A stretch of 64,000 nucleotides of DNA from G001797105 sp964528155. GTDB taxonomy: Bacteria; Chloroflexota; Anaerolineae; Anaerolineales; E44-bin32. The number at the start of each line of letters is the position of its first letter. The stretch's first letter is position 1. Under the pieces are notes generated by a model that was given only the letters and a program-made list of their open reading frames with translations, was not told the origin of the DNA and ran no database searches. A program made the translations under genes and the position numbers. The stretch lies in NCBI GenBank assembly GCA_964528155.1, contig CAZGRL010000001.1:1-64000 (forward strand), written 5' to 3'. Shown one piece after another: positions 43,380 through 51,367 of the stretch.

Positions 43380-44852
43380 ATGTCGACAGATCGAAGTCGA
43401 TCCACAATCCCCTGGCTCCGACATAGCCTGCGGGCGCGGGTCGCCATCAGCGTTGCGCTTCCACTGATGCTCGCATTAGCCTCCCTGTCGATTGCCCACT
43501 ACTTGCGCGGCCGCGACCTGGTCGAAAGCCAGGTTCGGATGACGGCAGCCCAGCTTGGCCAGATTCTGACAGGAAGCCTGCGTCGGGCGATGCTGGCAAA
43601 TGACAATCAAATGATCACCGCCGTCTTAGAGGACGTCGGTAGTATGGAAAACATTGATCGGATCCGTATCGTCGACAGCCAGGGTGTCGTTCGCCTCGAC
43701 AGCCATTCGACGGACCTCGGTCGGCAGGAGCTCACCGGCCAGCCGGGGTGCGTCGAGTGCCATGTCTACGATCCTTCTGTCCGACCGCGAGCGGTGCTCC
43801 TGACGGGCGCCGCCGGGATCTTGAGGATCGCCACACCGATCGACAATGAACTGGCCTGCCTGGGCTGTCACTCTGAGTCCCAGAGACACCTGGGTGTCGT
43901 CCTGGCCGATGTCCCGGTCCAGGCGCTCGAACAGAACTTGTTCCACGATCTCGAAATCGATCTGGCGATCTCAGTCGGCATCACGCTGCTGGTGACCATC
44001 GGGGTGTATTTGCTCATACACCGGTCGGTTGTGCGCAGAGTGGAGAGTTTCCTGCCGGCATTGGCGTCATTCGCCCGCGGCGACTTGAGCGCCCGCCTGC
44101 CGGAGCGTGGCCGCGAGCACGACGAATTGGGGCAACTCGCCGTCGCTTTCAATCAGATGGCCGACGACCTGGAAAGGCATACCCGCGATCAGGCCGCACG
44201 AACCAGGCTGCGTCAACGCGCAATTGTTGAGGAACGTGAGCGGATTGCCCGCGAACTTCACGACGGCATCGCCCAGCTCCTGGGATTCGTCAACAACAAA
44301 GCCATGGCCGTCCGCCTGCTTCTGAAGAAGAACCAGACCCATGAAGCCGATGATCAGCTCCAACAACTCGAGGAGGCCTCGCACGGTCTTTTCGTCGATG
44401 TCAGAGAAGCGATCATCGGCTTGAGGACCACAGACAAGGCCGGCGTCGGGCTTTCCAGCGCAGTCGAAGACTACACCCACCAATTCAGCCGACTGAGTGG
44501 GATCACGGTGGACCTCTCGATCGGCCCTGGGGTAAGGGATATTGAGCTCAACGCCGAAGTCGAGTTGCAGTTGCTGCGCATCATTCAGGAGGCCCTGACG
44601 AACATTCGCAAGCACGCCGCCGCCAGCCGCGCTTCGGTGAGCCTGCGGAGGAATGACACCAGACTCGAGTTGGCCATCACTGACAACGGCGTGGGCTTCG
44701 TGCCGGCCTCTGCGGACTCCGACCATCAGCCCCGGTTCGGATTGAGCACCATGCAAGAGCGGGCCGAGTCGATCGGGGCGGCGTTCGAACTGGCTTCCGC
44801 GCCGGGGGCAGGCACTCGCGTCTCCGTCAACGCTCCGCTGGGGAGGAGATAG
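43380..44852 (+). CDS. sensor histidine kinase with two CXXCH motifs in its extracytoplasmic domain (NarX/LiaS type)
   Basis: 490 aa. An N-terminal helix (ISVALPLMLALASLSIAHYL), an external domain of about 150 residues with two heme-binding motifs, CVECH and CLGCH near residues 123 and 160, a second helix (ISVGITLLVTIGVYLLI), HAMP (RGDLSARLPERGREHDELGQLA), then a HisKA_3 dimerisation helix with the phosphoacceptor in RELHDGIAQ and an HATPase with DNGVGF. It probably senses redox state through covalent heme and signals to the regulator 4 bases downstream. Confidence 0.93.
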   Translation: MSTDRSRSTIPWLRHSLRARVAISVALPLMLALASLSIAHYLRGRDLVESQVRMTAAQLGQILTGSLRRAMLANDNQMITAVLEDVGSMENIDRIRIVDSQGVVRLDSHSTDLGRQELTGQPGCVECHVYDPSVRPRAVLLTGAAGILRIATPIDNELACLGCHSESQRHLGVVLADVPVQALEQNLFHDLEIDLAISVGITLLVTIGVYLLIHRSVVRRVESFLPALASFARGDLSARLPERGREHDELGQLAVAFNQMADDLERHTRDQAARTRLRQRAIVEERERIARELHDGIAQLLGFVNNKAMAVRLLLKKNQTHEADDQLQQLEEASHGLFVDVREAIIGLRTTDKAGVGLSSAVEDYTHQFSRLSGITVDLSIGPGVRDIELNAEVELQLLRIIQEALTNIRKHAAASRASVSLRRNDTRLELAITDNGVGFVPASADSDHQPRFGLSTMQERAESIGAAFELASAPGAGTRVSVNAPLGRR

Positions 44853-44856
44853 GCGC

Positions 44857-45498
44857 ATGCGGGTCCTCGTAGCCGACGATCACTCCCTCTTCCGGGACGG
44901 CGTGGTAAGCCTGTTGGAGGCAGCCGGTTTCGAGGTCGTCGGCCAGGTGGGAGACGGTCTGGCCGCCGTCGAGTCCGCCATTGACCTGAGGCCTGACCTC
45001 GTCTTGATGGATATCACTATGCCCAAACTCAGCGGGCTGGACGCGCTTCGTCGCATGAGGGCGGAAGCTCCCGAGATCCAGGTGGTCATGCTCACCGTCT
45101 CGGACGAGGACAGCGATCTGCTTGCCGCGATCCAGTCCGGTGCCAAGGGCTACATCCACAAGAGCTTGAGTGCCCAGGAGTTCCTCGACCTGATCGGCGG
45201 GCTGGAGCGCGGCGAGGCAGCCTTGAGCCGGAAGACGGCCGCGCGCCTGATCGCCAGGCTTGGAAACAGGCCCGGGCCTGAGGACGACAGACTGCCGCGC
45301 CTCACGCGACGCGAGATCGAGCTACTCAAGCTGGTGGCCGACGGTTTATCTAACAAGGCCATCGCCCAATCGTTGTCCGTGAGCGAGAACACAGTCAAAT
45401 ATCACGTTCGCAACATCCTGCAAAAGCTCGGAGTTCAAAACCGGACCGAGGCTGTCGCTCATGCGATCCGCGCCGGGCTCCTCGGCCGTCGTGATTGA
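44857..45498 (+). CDS. NarL/FixJ-family response regulator
   Basis: 213 aa. Receiver domain: DDHSLF at the start, phosphoacceptor Asp in LVLMDITMP, conserved Lys in GAKGYIHK. Then a LuxR-type helix-turn-helix: LTRREIELLKLVADGLSNKAIA and SENTVKYHVRNILQKL. It forms a pair with the heme-bearing sensor upstream and most likely controls the cytochrome operon it follows. Confidence 0.95.
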   Translation: MRVLVADDHSLFRDGVVSLLEAAGFEVVGQVGDGLAAVESAIDLRPDLVLMDITMPKLSGLDALRRMRAEAPEIQVVMLTVSDEDSDLLAAIQSGAKGYIHKSLSAQEFLDLIGGLERGEAALSRKTAARLIARLGNRPGPEDDRLPRLTRREIELLKLVADGLSNKAIAQSLSVSENTVKYHVRNILQKLGVQNRTEAVAHAIRAGLLGRRD

Positions 45499-45664
45499 CT
45501 CCGGCCTCTGGCAGCCGCGAGGCTCAGCTCCCCACCCGATCGGATTCCGGGCCTACCCATCCAGGTAGTCACCCCGCAGGCGTCCGCCCACCCGAAGGGG
45601 TGCATTGAATGCTTCAGCGGAGTGTTGCCAACCAGTGTCATCTTGCGCTAATCTTCCCTCAATC

Positions 45665-46066
45665 ATGTACAGCCTCTCAATCTCGGGGGTGAGCGTGTCG
45701 CGGACGCGTGTCGTCGTCCTTACAGCCCATTCCATGTTCACAGAGGGGATCGCCACCCGGCTGGGGCAGTACCTGGACCAGATCGAAGTGCAGGTGGTCG
45801 ACAGCCGGGACTCGGACTGCTTGGTGAGTATCCGCGAGGCTCAGCCGGCAGTCATCGTACTTGAGGCCAACGACGAGAATGTCGAAAGGTTCTGCCCTCT
45901 CGACGAGATCCTTGCGGCCGCGCCTGAAGTAAGAGTTATACGGCTCGATCCGGACCTCGATCGGATCCATGTGGTCACCAGTGAGCTCCGAACCGTAGCC
46001 GGGCCGACCGATCTCATCAGCATGCTTCTACCGCCGACATCGAACAGAGCGGGCGGATCGAAGTGA
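45665..46066 (+). CDS. degenerate receiver-like protein without phosphoacceptor Asp
   Basis: A ~133-aa protein. It begins with a receiver-like pattern (RTRVVVLTAHSMFTEGIATRLGQYL) but the acidic pair is TA, and the strand-3 position that should be Asp is Glu (VIVLEANDENVE). There is no DNA-binding domain. It may act as a constitutive or competing partner of the adjacent kinase. The ATG at 45665 is a guess; no clear ribosome site is seen and a GTG 24-30 bases later is possible. Confidence 0.6.
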   Translation: MYSLSISGVSVSRTRVVVLTAHSMFTEGIATRLGQYLDQIEVQVVDSRDSDCLVSIREAQPAVIVLEANDENVERFCPLDEILAAAPEVRVIRLDPDLDRIHVVTSELRTVAGPTDLISMLLPPTSNRAGGSK

Positions 46067-46172
46067 GACGACGGGCCCTTTGCTCGGCATGGATGGAAGG
46101 AGGTTGCCTCCGCGCGGATTCTTGCTATCCTGTGACGAAGTCCAAACGAGACCATCAGAGGAGAATGGCTCT

Positions 46173-47192
46173 ATGGGAAGAAGACTGATCATACTTGGCT
46201 TGGCTCTCGTCGGTGCGGCGCTTGTCCTATCGGCCTGTGCGGGTGCCGCGGGCCCAGCGGGCCCCGCGGGACCGCAGGGGGCTGTGGGACCTCAGGGTCC
46301 GACCGGTCCGGCCGGCGCGCCACCGGCCGCCGCCGACCTGACGTGCACCCAGTGCCATAATGACACTACGTTGATCGACGGCAAGGCGACTGCCTGGAGC
46401 GAGTCCCTACACGGGACAGGTGAGGCCTACGTGCGGGGAACAAGCGCGGACTGCGCAGGCTGTCACTCCGGCGGCGCCTTCAGCGCCAGAATCGCCGCGG
46501 GTCTCAGCCCGGACAAGGTTGAAGCCGGCGATCCCAACCCGACGCGTCAGGATTGCCGCACCTGCCACGAGATCCACACGACATACACCTCCGCCGACTG
46601 GGCTTTGGAGACCACCGACCCGGTGGCTCTCTACGCCATCGAGGGCTCGACTTTCGACGGTGGAAAAGGCAATCTGTGCGCCAACTGCCATCAGCCACGC
46701 CGCGATTTCCCTGTCGCAGAGAACGGCGTGATCAGTGGAATCTCCACACACTGGGGTCCACACCACGGCCCGCAGAGCGCCATGCTGCTCGGGGTAGCCG
46801 GCTCCGTTGCGGGCACCCCCAGCGCGCACTACTCGGTGGTGAAGGATACGTGCGTCGGATGCCACATGGGTGGAGACGCCGCCAATCACACGTTTGAGCC
46901 GGACGTTGCGACCTGCCAGACATGTCACACCGATGCCACGGACTTCGACATCAACGGCGTGCAGACCGAAGTCCAGGCGATGATCACTGAACTTGGCGAC
47001 AAGCTGGTTGCCGCGGGCGTGCTCAGTGAAAACAGCGCGGATGGTCACCCGACCGTAACAGAAGGCCCCGAGGCTGTCGCGACTGCTCTCTATGACTGGC
47101 TCTACGTCGCCCATGAAGACAAGAGCCTGGGCGTCCACAACCCTGCCTATACCAAGGCTTTGCTCCAGGCGGGTTTGGATGCAATGAAGTAA
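46173..47192 (+). CDS. hexaheme cytochrome c lipoprotein with collagen-like linker
   Basis: 339 aa. ATG 46173 with GAGGAG upstream yields a lipoprotein signal ending LSAC (VLSACAGAA). It is followed by about eight Gly-X-Y triplets (GPAGPAGPQGAVGPQGP...), then six CXXCH motifs (CTQCH, CAGCH, CRTCH, CANCH, CVGCH, CQTCH) and a C-terminal helical part ending HNPAYTKALLQAGLDAMK. The last motif set resembles the tail of nitrite-reductase-like multiheme proteins. The collagen-like rod would hold the cytochrome away from the membrane. A strong terminator follows, so it ends this transcript. Confidence 0.93.
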   Translation: MGRRLIILGLALVGAALVLSACAGAAGPAGPAGPQGAVGPQGPTGPAGAPPAAADLTCTQCHNDTTLIDGKATAWSESLHGTGEAYVRGTSADCAGCHSGGAFSARIAAGLSPDKVEAGDPNPTRQDCRTCHEIHTTYTSADWALETTDPVALYAIEGSTFDGGKGNLCANCHQPRRDFPVAENGVISGISTHWGPHHGPQSAMLLGVAGSVAGTPSAHYSVVKDTCVGCHMGGDAANHTFEPDVATCQTCHTDATDFDINGVQTEVQAMITELGDKLVAAGVLSENSADGHPTVTEGPEAVATALYDWLYVAHEDKSLGVHNPAYTKALLQAGLDAMK

Positions 47193-47323
47193 TATGGCGT
47201 AGACCCGGGTCGGCACGGCGAGGCTTCGAAAGGGCTCAACGGCGAATAAGATACATCGAACGCGCTTCTGAATTCGCCACGACACGTCGGCCTTGCTTGA
47301 CCCGGTTCAGAAGATAAGAAGAA

Positions 47324-47351
47324 GCCGGGCGCCATCTGGCGCCCGGCTTTT
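47324..47351 (+). terminator. Rho-independent terminator after the hexaheme gene
   Basis: Stem GCCGGGCGCC (47324-47333) pairs with GGCGCCCGGC (47338-47347), loop ATCT, followed by TTTT. Confidence 0.9.
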
Positions 47352-47403
47352 CACATGTCACGGCTCGACGCGGGCCGGGAAGGGGCAGACGCCGGAACAA
47401 GAA

Positions 47404-47426
47404 GTCGGGCGGCTTCACCGCCCGAC
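47404..47426 (-). terminator. hairpin, probable minus-strand terminator of the NrfD operon
   Basis: GTCGGGCGG (47404-47412) pairs with CCGCCCGAC (47418-47426). On the minus strand the stem is followed by TTCTTG, a weak T-run, 57 bases past the NrfD stop. Confidence 0.5.
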
Positions 47427-47482
47427 CACTCGTTCAGACGAAACCTCGATGCGCGAGGACCAGGAGTTGGTCCTGCGCTGTC

Positions 47483-48730
47483 TCAATCGGCTGCCGAAGT
47501 CGCCAATTCCGGGACCGGACGAATCTCCGGGACTTCCTCGTGATCGACGACATTCAGGTATCGCACCCCCAGCGTGAATGCCATCAAACCATAGGCGATC
47601 ACACCCGCGCCGGCGAGCGCCTCGACCAGCGAGGGGAAGTAGTGTGTGTAGCGGGCTACGATCTCCTGCGGCAGATAGGTAAGGACGATCAGTTGTCCGG
47701 CCAGGTTCGTGTCCCATCGATAGGCCACTACTCCGCCGACAATCAGCCCGAGCGCGATCATCCGCACCATGGGCAACCTGCGCAGGCTCGGGCGCAACAG
47801 GATGATCATCGGGACGATGATACCCAGGATGATCTCACCGACCCAGAAGTTGAAGGAGAGCGGCCCTTGCGTGAGCAGCTGTAATCCCTCAGTACGGCCC
47901 GGCAGATAGGTGTAGGTCATCGAAAGCGCGTCCCAGAACCTGAGGTACAGGTACGCCACAAGGACCCAACCGATGAAGCCCGAGACCTTCTCGAGCAATT
48001 CATCCCTGACTTTCACCTGCGCCGATAGCCGACCAGCAACCATTGAGGCCAGGACGGTCAGTGCCGGTCCACCAGCCATCGCCGACAGGATGAACAGGAC
48101 GGACAGGTCAGGTCGATACCATATCGGCCTGGCCTTCAGCACGCCGTACGCCGCCCCGAGCGACGACTGGTGAAGGAGGGACAGGCCCAACCCGGCCACC
48201 GCCAGATAAGGGGCGTAGTGATGAATGCCACTCAATACCTTCGAGACCCGCGGCCATCGGCGCTTGAACCAGGCTGCACCCCCGACGATCGGCGCTGTTT
48301 CCAGCGCCAGCACGGTCAGGTACAGCGTGACACACATTGTGACTTCCCACAGAACGGAGTGTGGGTTCCAGAAGACCATCGGATGCCAGAATCGATCCGG
48401 CCGGCCGATATCGAGAAGCAAGGTCAGAACCGCCATCGAATACCCGATCAGACCGATGAACGTCGCCGTGCGAGCGACCGGTTGATAGCGCTTGAGATCC
48501 AGCAGATATACCGCGGCGCAAAGCAGGAAAGCGCCGGCGCTCATGGCGATCGATGAAAGATCGATGGTGATCCACAAACCCCAGGGAACCAAATCCGTCA
48601 GGTTGGTCACTACCAATCCGCGAGTGAAGACGACGCCTGCTGCGATTGCACCAAGGAGCATGAACCCGGCCAGCAGCCCGATCCAGATGTGGAAGGCGTT
48701 CCGCTTGACCCTAAGGCCGAGAGCCCTCAT
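47483..48730 (-). CDS. nrfD: NrfD/PsrC-type quinone-reactive membrane subunit
   Basis: 415 aa with about nine or ten membrane helices, lacking hemes. Landmarks are FTRGLVVTNLTDLVPWGLWI, LLDIGRPDRFWHPMVFWNPHSVLWEV near residue 105 and RSWGVGEIILGI-like FNFWVGEIILGIIVPM near residue 300. NrfD/PsrC/ActC proteins exchange electrons with menaquinone and pass them to an iron-sulfur partner. The start overlaps the stop of the iron-sulfur gene by 4 bases. Here the partner order is octaheme cytochrome, iron-sulfur protein, NrfD. Confidence 0.93.
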   Translation of the reverse strand: MRALGLRVKRNAFHIWIGLLAGFMLLGAIAAGVVFTRGLVVTNLTDLVPWGLWITIDLSSIAMSAGAFLLCAAVYLLDLKRYQPVARTATFIGLIGYSMAVLTLLLDIGRPDRFWHPMVFWNPHSVLWEVTMCVTLYLTVLALETAPIVGGAAWFKRRWPRVSKVLSGIHHYAPYLAVAGLGLSLLHQSSLGAAYGVLKARPIWYRPDLSVLFILSAMAGGPALTVLASMVAGRLSAQVKVRDELLEKVSGFIGWVLVAYLYLRFWDALSMTYTYLPGRTEGLQLLTQGPLSFNFWVGEIILGIIVPMIILLRPSLRRLPMVRMIALGLIVGGVVAYRWDTNLAGQLIVLTYLPQEIVARYTHYFPSLVEALAGAGVIAYGLMAFTLGVRYLNVVDHEEVPEIRPVPELATSAAD

Positions 48731-49500
48731 GCCGCCACCTCCCCCTTTCGGGCCTGCAAGTAGAAGACCCTGGGGCTCGTCCCCAAGTCTTCGCGCAGCC
48801 GGTAGGCCGGATACGTATCAAGCAGTCGGCTGACCTCCGACTCGGGGTCGTTGAGATCCCCAAAGACGCGGGCCTGTGTCGGGCAAGCCACGACGCAGGC
48901 CGGGGTCGCCTGGGGATCGGTCCCCGGCTTCAGCCCGAGCGCAAGCCCTCGATCGATGCGCTGGTAGCAGAAGGCACATTTCTCGACGACACCGCGCGGC
49001 CGCCGTTCGACTTCGGGCTCGCCCCATTTCGGGACTTCGGGATTTGGGCCTGTGAATTCTTCCCAGTTGAAGGCGCGGGCCCCGTATGGGCAAGCGACTT
49101 CACAGTAACGGCATCCGATGCAGCGATCGTAGTTCATCATGACGATACCGTCAGGCCGATGATAGGTCGCCTCAACCGGGCAGACTTCCACACAGGGAGC
49201 GTGCTCGCAGTGCATGCACGGACGGGGCAGGTAGACCGGATCCCCGGCGTACGTCCCGGCCTCGATCACCCTGTTCCAGGATATGTCCGGCGGAACATCG
49301 TTGGTCGCCCGGCAGGCCATTGTGCAGTAGCCACATCCGATGCACTTGGCCTGGTCGATGACCATCCCCCAGCGATGAGAGCTGGATTCCTGTGTCTCAG
49401 AGGCTGAGGCCCGCTTCACCACGTGCAGGCCGACCGTAGCCGAGACGCCGGCCGCCAGTGCCTTGAGGAAGCCCCGTCTGCCTACGGACTGGTCACTCAT
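48727..49500 (-). CDS. nrfC: four-cluster 4Fe-4S electron transfer protein (NrfC/PsrB/ActB-like), Tat substrate
   Basis: 257 aa. Signal VGRRGFLKALAAG is a Tat motif. Four cluster-binding sets: CIGCGYC...MAC, CMHCEHAPCVEVCP, CIGCRYCEVACP and CAFC...CVVACPTQ. The ATG at 49500 overlaps the stop of the octaheme gene (ATGAGTGA). It carries electrons between the NrfD subunit and the octaheme cytochrome outside the membrane. Confidence 0.94.
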   Translation of the reverse strand: MSDQSVGRRGFLKALAAGVSATVGLHVVKRASASETQESSSHRWGMVIDQAKCIGCGYCTMACRATNDVPPDISWNRVIEAGTYAGDPVYLPRPCMHCEHAPCVEVCPVEATYHRPDGIVMMNYDRCIGCRYCEVACPYGARAFNWEEFTGPNPEVPKWGEPEVERRPRGVVEKCAFCYQRIDRGLALGLKPGTDPQATPACVVACPTQARVFGDLNDPESEVSRLLDTYPAYRLREDLGTSPRVFYLQARKGEVAA

Positions 49501-50425
49501 CATCGGCCTCTCTTTCGTCCTCGTCGCCGTCCTGGCGGAGTTGCCTGTACCAGCGCTCGAGCCACGGCGCAAGGATCATCCCGCTGGCCATGCCGATCAG
49601 CCCCGACAAGGCTGCAAAACCGACCGGGCTGACCGGACCCGGCCCAGCCTGCACGGAGAGAGTGTCGACTGAAGCCATGGCGTCCTGGGGCTCAGGAGTC
49701 GGCTGACCCGGGTGGACCGCCACGGGGTCATGCATCTGATAGGCATGGCAGTTGTTGCAGGTTGTCAGCCTGACAGTGAAGCTGTGATCCCGAACGGCAT
49801 GCCCCTCTCCCTGTTGCCCGTCGAGGGTCGCCATGTGACAGTCGGCGCAACTCAGGCCGACCTGGCTGTGCTGGGAGTGGGTGAAGTTCGAGGCAAGGTC
49901 CTTGTGGCAGGCCGCACAGAGGGTCGAATCGTCGGCCTGTTTCAGGCCCGCCGCATGCGGGTCATGACAGCCGATGCAGTCGACCCCGATCTGTCTATGT
50001 TGGCTCGCCTGCCATTCGAACATCGTTTCCGTGTGACAGGTGCCGCACAACGCCGCTGAACGCACGGTCGGCATCGGGTCTTTCGGATGATTGGCAGGGA
50101 TCGGGCTGTGGCAGGCCTCACAGGTAATGCCTTCGGCCTTGTAGGCATCGGTCACGGGGTCGTAGCCCGTAGTATGGCAGGTCAGGCACTCGCGTGGTTG
50201 CCCCTGCTGCTCCCACGCGGCGCGGAAGGTCGGATCAACGGTGGCGTGTCCGTGGGCGCCGTTAGTCCAGGCTTCCTGGATCTCCCAGTGACAGGTCTGA
50301 CACGGGATATTCTGCGAGGTCGGGGTTTGCGCCGAATCGTCGGCGCCGGCCATGGCCGCAGTGAAGAGCACCATCAGTGCGGCGATCGCAAGTCCCACAC
50401 CGATCCGAAGCATCCATTTATTCAT
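49493..50425 (-). CDS. octaheme c-type cytochrome with C-terminal membrane anchor
   Basis: 310 aa from ATG 50425 (GAGGAG 9 bases upstream). Signal helix (IGVGLAIAALMVLFTAAMAGA), eight CXXCH motifs (CQTCH, CLTCH, CEACH, CGTCH, CIGCH, CAACH, CADCH, CNNCH), then a Pro/Gln linker and a membrane helix (VGFAALSGLIGMASGMILA) with an acidic tail. The longer frame to 50503 overlaps the next gene and is rejected. With nrfC and nrfD it forms a quinone-linked multiheme module. Catalytic residues of nitrite reductase (CXXCK) are absent, so it is likely a relay. Confidence 0.93.
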   Translation of the reverse strand: MNKWMLRIGVGLAIAALMVLFTAAMAGADDSAQTPTSQNIPCQTCHWEIQEAWTNGAHGHATVDPTFRAAWEQQGQPRECLTCHTTGYDPVTDAYKAEGITCEACHSPIPANHPKDPMPTVRSAALCGTCHTETMFEWQASQHRQIGVDCIGCHDPHAAGLKQADDSTLCAACHKDLASNFTHSQHSQVGLSCADCHMATLDGQQGEGHAVRDHSFTVRLTTCNNCHAYQMHDPVAVHPGQPTPEPQDAMASVDTLSVQAGPGPVSPVGFAALSGLIGMASGMILAPWLERWYRQLRQDGDEDEREADDE

Positions 50426-50451
50426 GCTCTGCATCTCCTCACAACTCGGTC

Positions 50452-50802
50452 TCAGGCCGCCATCGGCGCTGGCATATCCCGAAACACATGACAGGTGAAG
50501 CATGTCTCGGGCAATCGACCATCCACTTCACGGAAGACTTGCCAGCAAGGTATGTCTGCCCTTCCATAGGCCGGGCAGCTTTCTCGGTCTTCACGTGGAC
50601 AGTCGTGCATTTCCCAACAGCGGATCTGGTGCGCCGCCGCACCGAGGGAATGCGCCTGCTGTCGCAGGGCTTCGCTTTCAGCCTGCCAGCGGGCATCCAG
50701 GCACCGTAGCCCCCAGGCCACCAATGCCGTCAGCCCAAGAGGGATCCCAAAACGCAGGATCAGGCCGACCACAAACGTAGCAAGTGCTGTGAGCCCTTCC
50801 AT
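50452..50802 (-). CDS. small membrane protein with Cys-rich tail, upstream of octaheme operon
   Basis: 116 aa. N-terminal MEGLTALATFVVGLILRFGIPLGLTALVAWGL is one membrane span; a helical segment follows, and the tail carries CWEMHDCPREDRESCPAYG and CWQVF...CFTCHVF. Seven cysteines, including one CFTCH, suggest metal or iron-sulfur binding on the cytoplasmic side. Its N-terminus resembles the 40-aa gene just upstream, so the two are probably paralogues. Function unknown; I do not recognise a named family. Confidence 0.75.
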   Translation of the reverse strand: MEGLTALATFVVGLILRFGIPLGLTALVAWGLRCLDARWQAESEALRQQAHSLGAAAHQIRCWEMHDCPREDRESCPAYGRADIPCWQVFREVDGRLPETCFTCHVFRDMPAPMAA

Positions 50803-50811
50803 CTCATCACC

Positions 50812-50934
50812 TCACCGAGATCGAACCGATCGGCTTTGCCTGTGCTCCAAGAGCGTTCCAAGGAGGAGCAGCACTCCGAACGGCAGCAAGATCCGAAGGA
50901 TTGTCAGCGTGGAGACCACCAGTAGCCCTTCCAT
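50812..50934 (-). CDS. 40-residue single-pass membrane peptide
   Basis: Very small ORF with a perfect ribosome site (AAGGAGG, 6 bases before ATG 50934). It reads MEGLLVVSTLTILRILLPFG, then VLLLLGTLLEHRQSRSVRSR: one membrane helix and a basic tail. It begins with the same MEGL and helix layout as the next gene but has no Cys-rich part. First gene of the minus-strand octaheme operon; it may be an assembly or small accessory subunit. Confidence 0.7.
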   Translation of the reverse strand: MEGLLVVSTLTILRILLPFGVLLLLGTLLEHRQSRSVRSR

Positions 50935-51367
50935 CGGAGCCTCCTTTCCCCAGCCTTCTTATCCAGCTACATCCTAGCCCGGGCGCCATTCGCCGTAAAT
51001 CCGAGGGCCACCCGATTTTCCGCTTACGGTAGCCGCCCCATCTTTTGACACCTAAGATGGGGCGTTGACCCCATGAAGCCTGCGGGGCGTGGAGCGGAAG
51101 TGGGTGGTTTCACCCACGCCGCAGCGATTGGTGATTGAGCCCAAGGAGCGGTCGTGCTTGAGGCAAACGAAGCCGAAGTCGAAGGGACGGGGCGTCAGAG
51201 TCTTCCCACAGCATCCCTCGACTTCAATCTACCCGTCCGGCCTATCGGCAATGACGGGATGGGACCTGGAGAGCTTCCAGAACAAGTCTGTCAGGAGAAA
51301 CGGCTTCGAAACGTGGGTTGCGTTCAGGGTGCGGGCGCGTGGTGCTGATGGGGCGGGATCGAACGGC
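50935..51367. other. intergenic stretch upstream of the octaheme operon, with inverted repeats
   Basis: About 430 bases without a gene, between the peptide gene start and the 3' end of a response regulator gene, both minus strand. CGCCCCATCTT (51034-51044) and AAGATGGGGCG (51054-51064) form a perfect 11-bp repeat with a 9-base loop, and GTGGGTG/CACCCAC lies near 51099-51116. They could be operator sites or structures for the operon starting at 50934. Confidence 0.5.
51034..51064. repeat. perfect 11-bp inverted repeat, possible operator or terminator
   Basis: Arms 51034-51044 and 51054-51064 are exact reverse complements around TTGACACCT. It is 100 bases upstream of the 40-aa membrane peptide gene and 300 bases downstream of the response regulator stop, so it could serve either. 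Confidence 0.6.

Noticed and set aside
49493..50425. Octaheme protein as a pentaheme-type nitrite reductase (NrfA)
   Set aside because: No CXXCK active-site motif and the number and spacing of hemes do not match.
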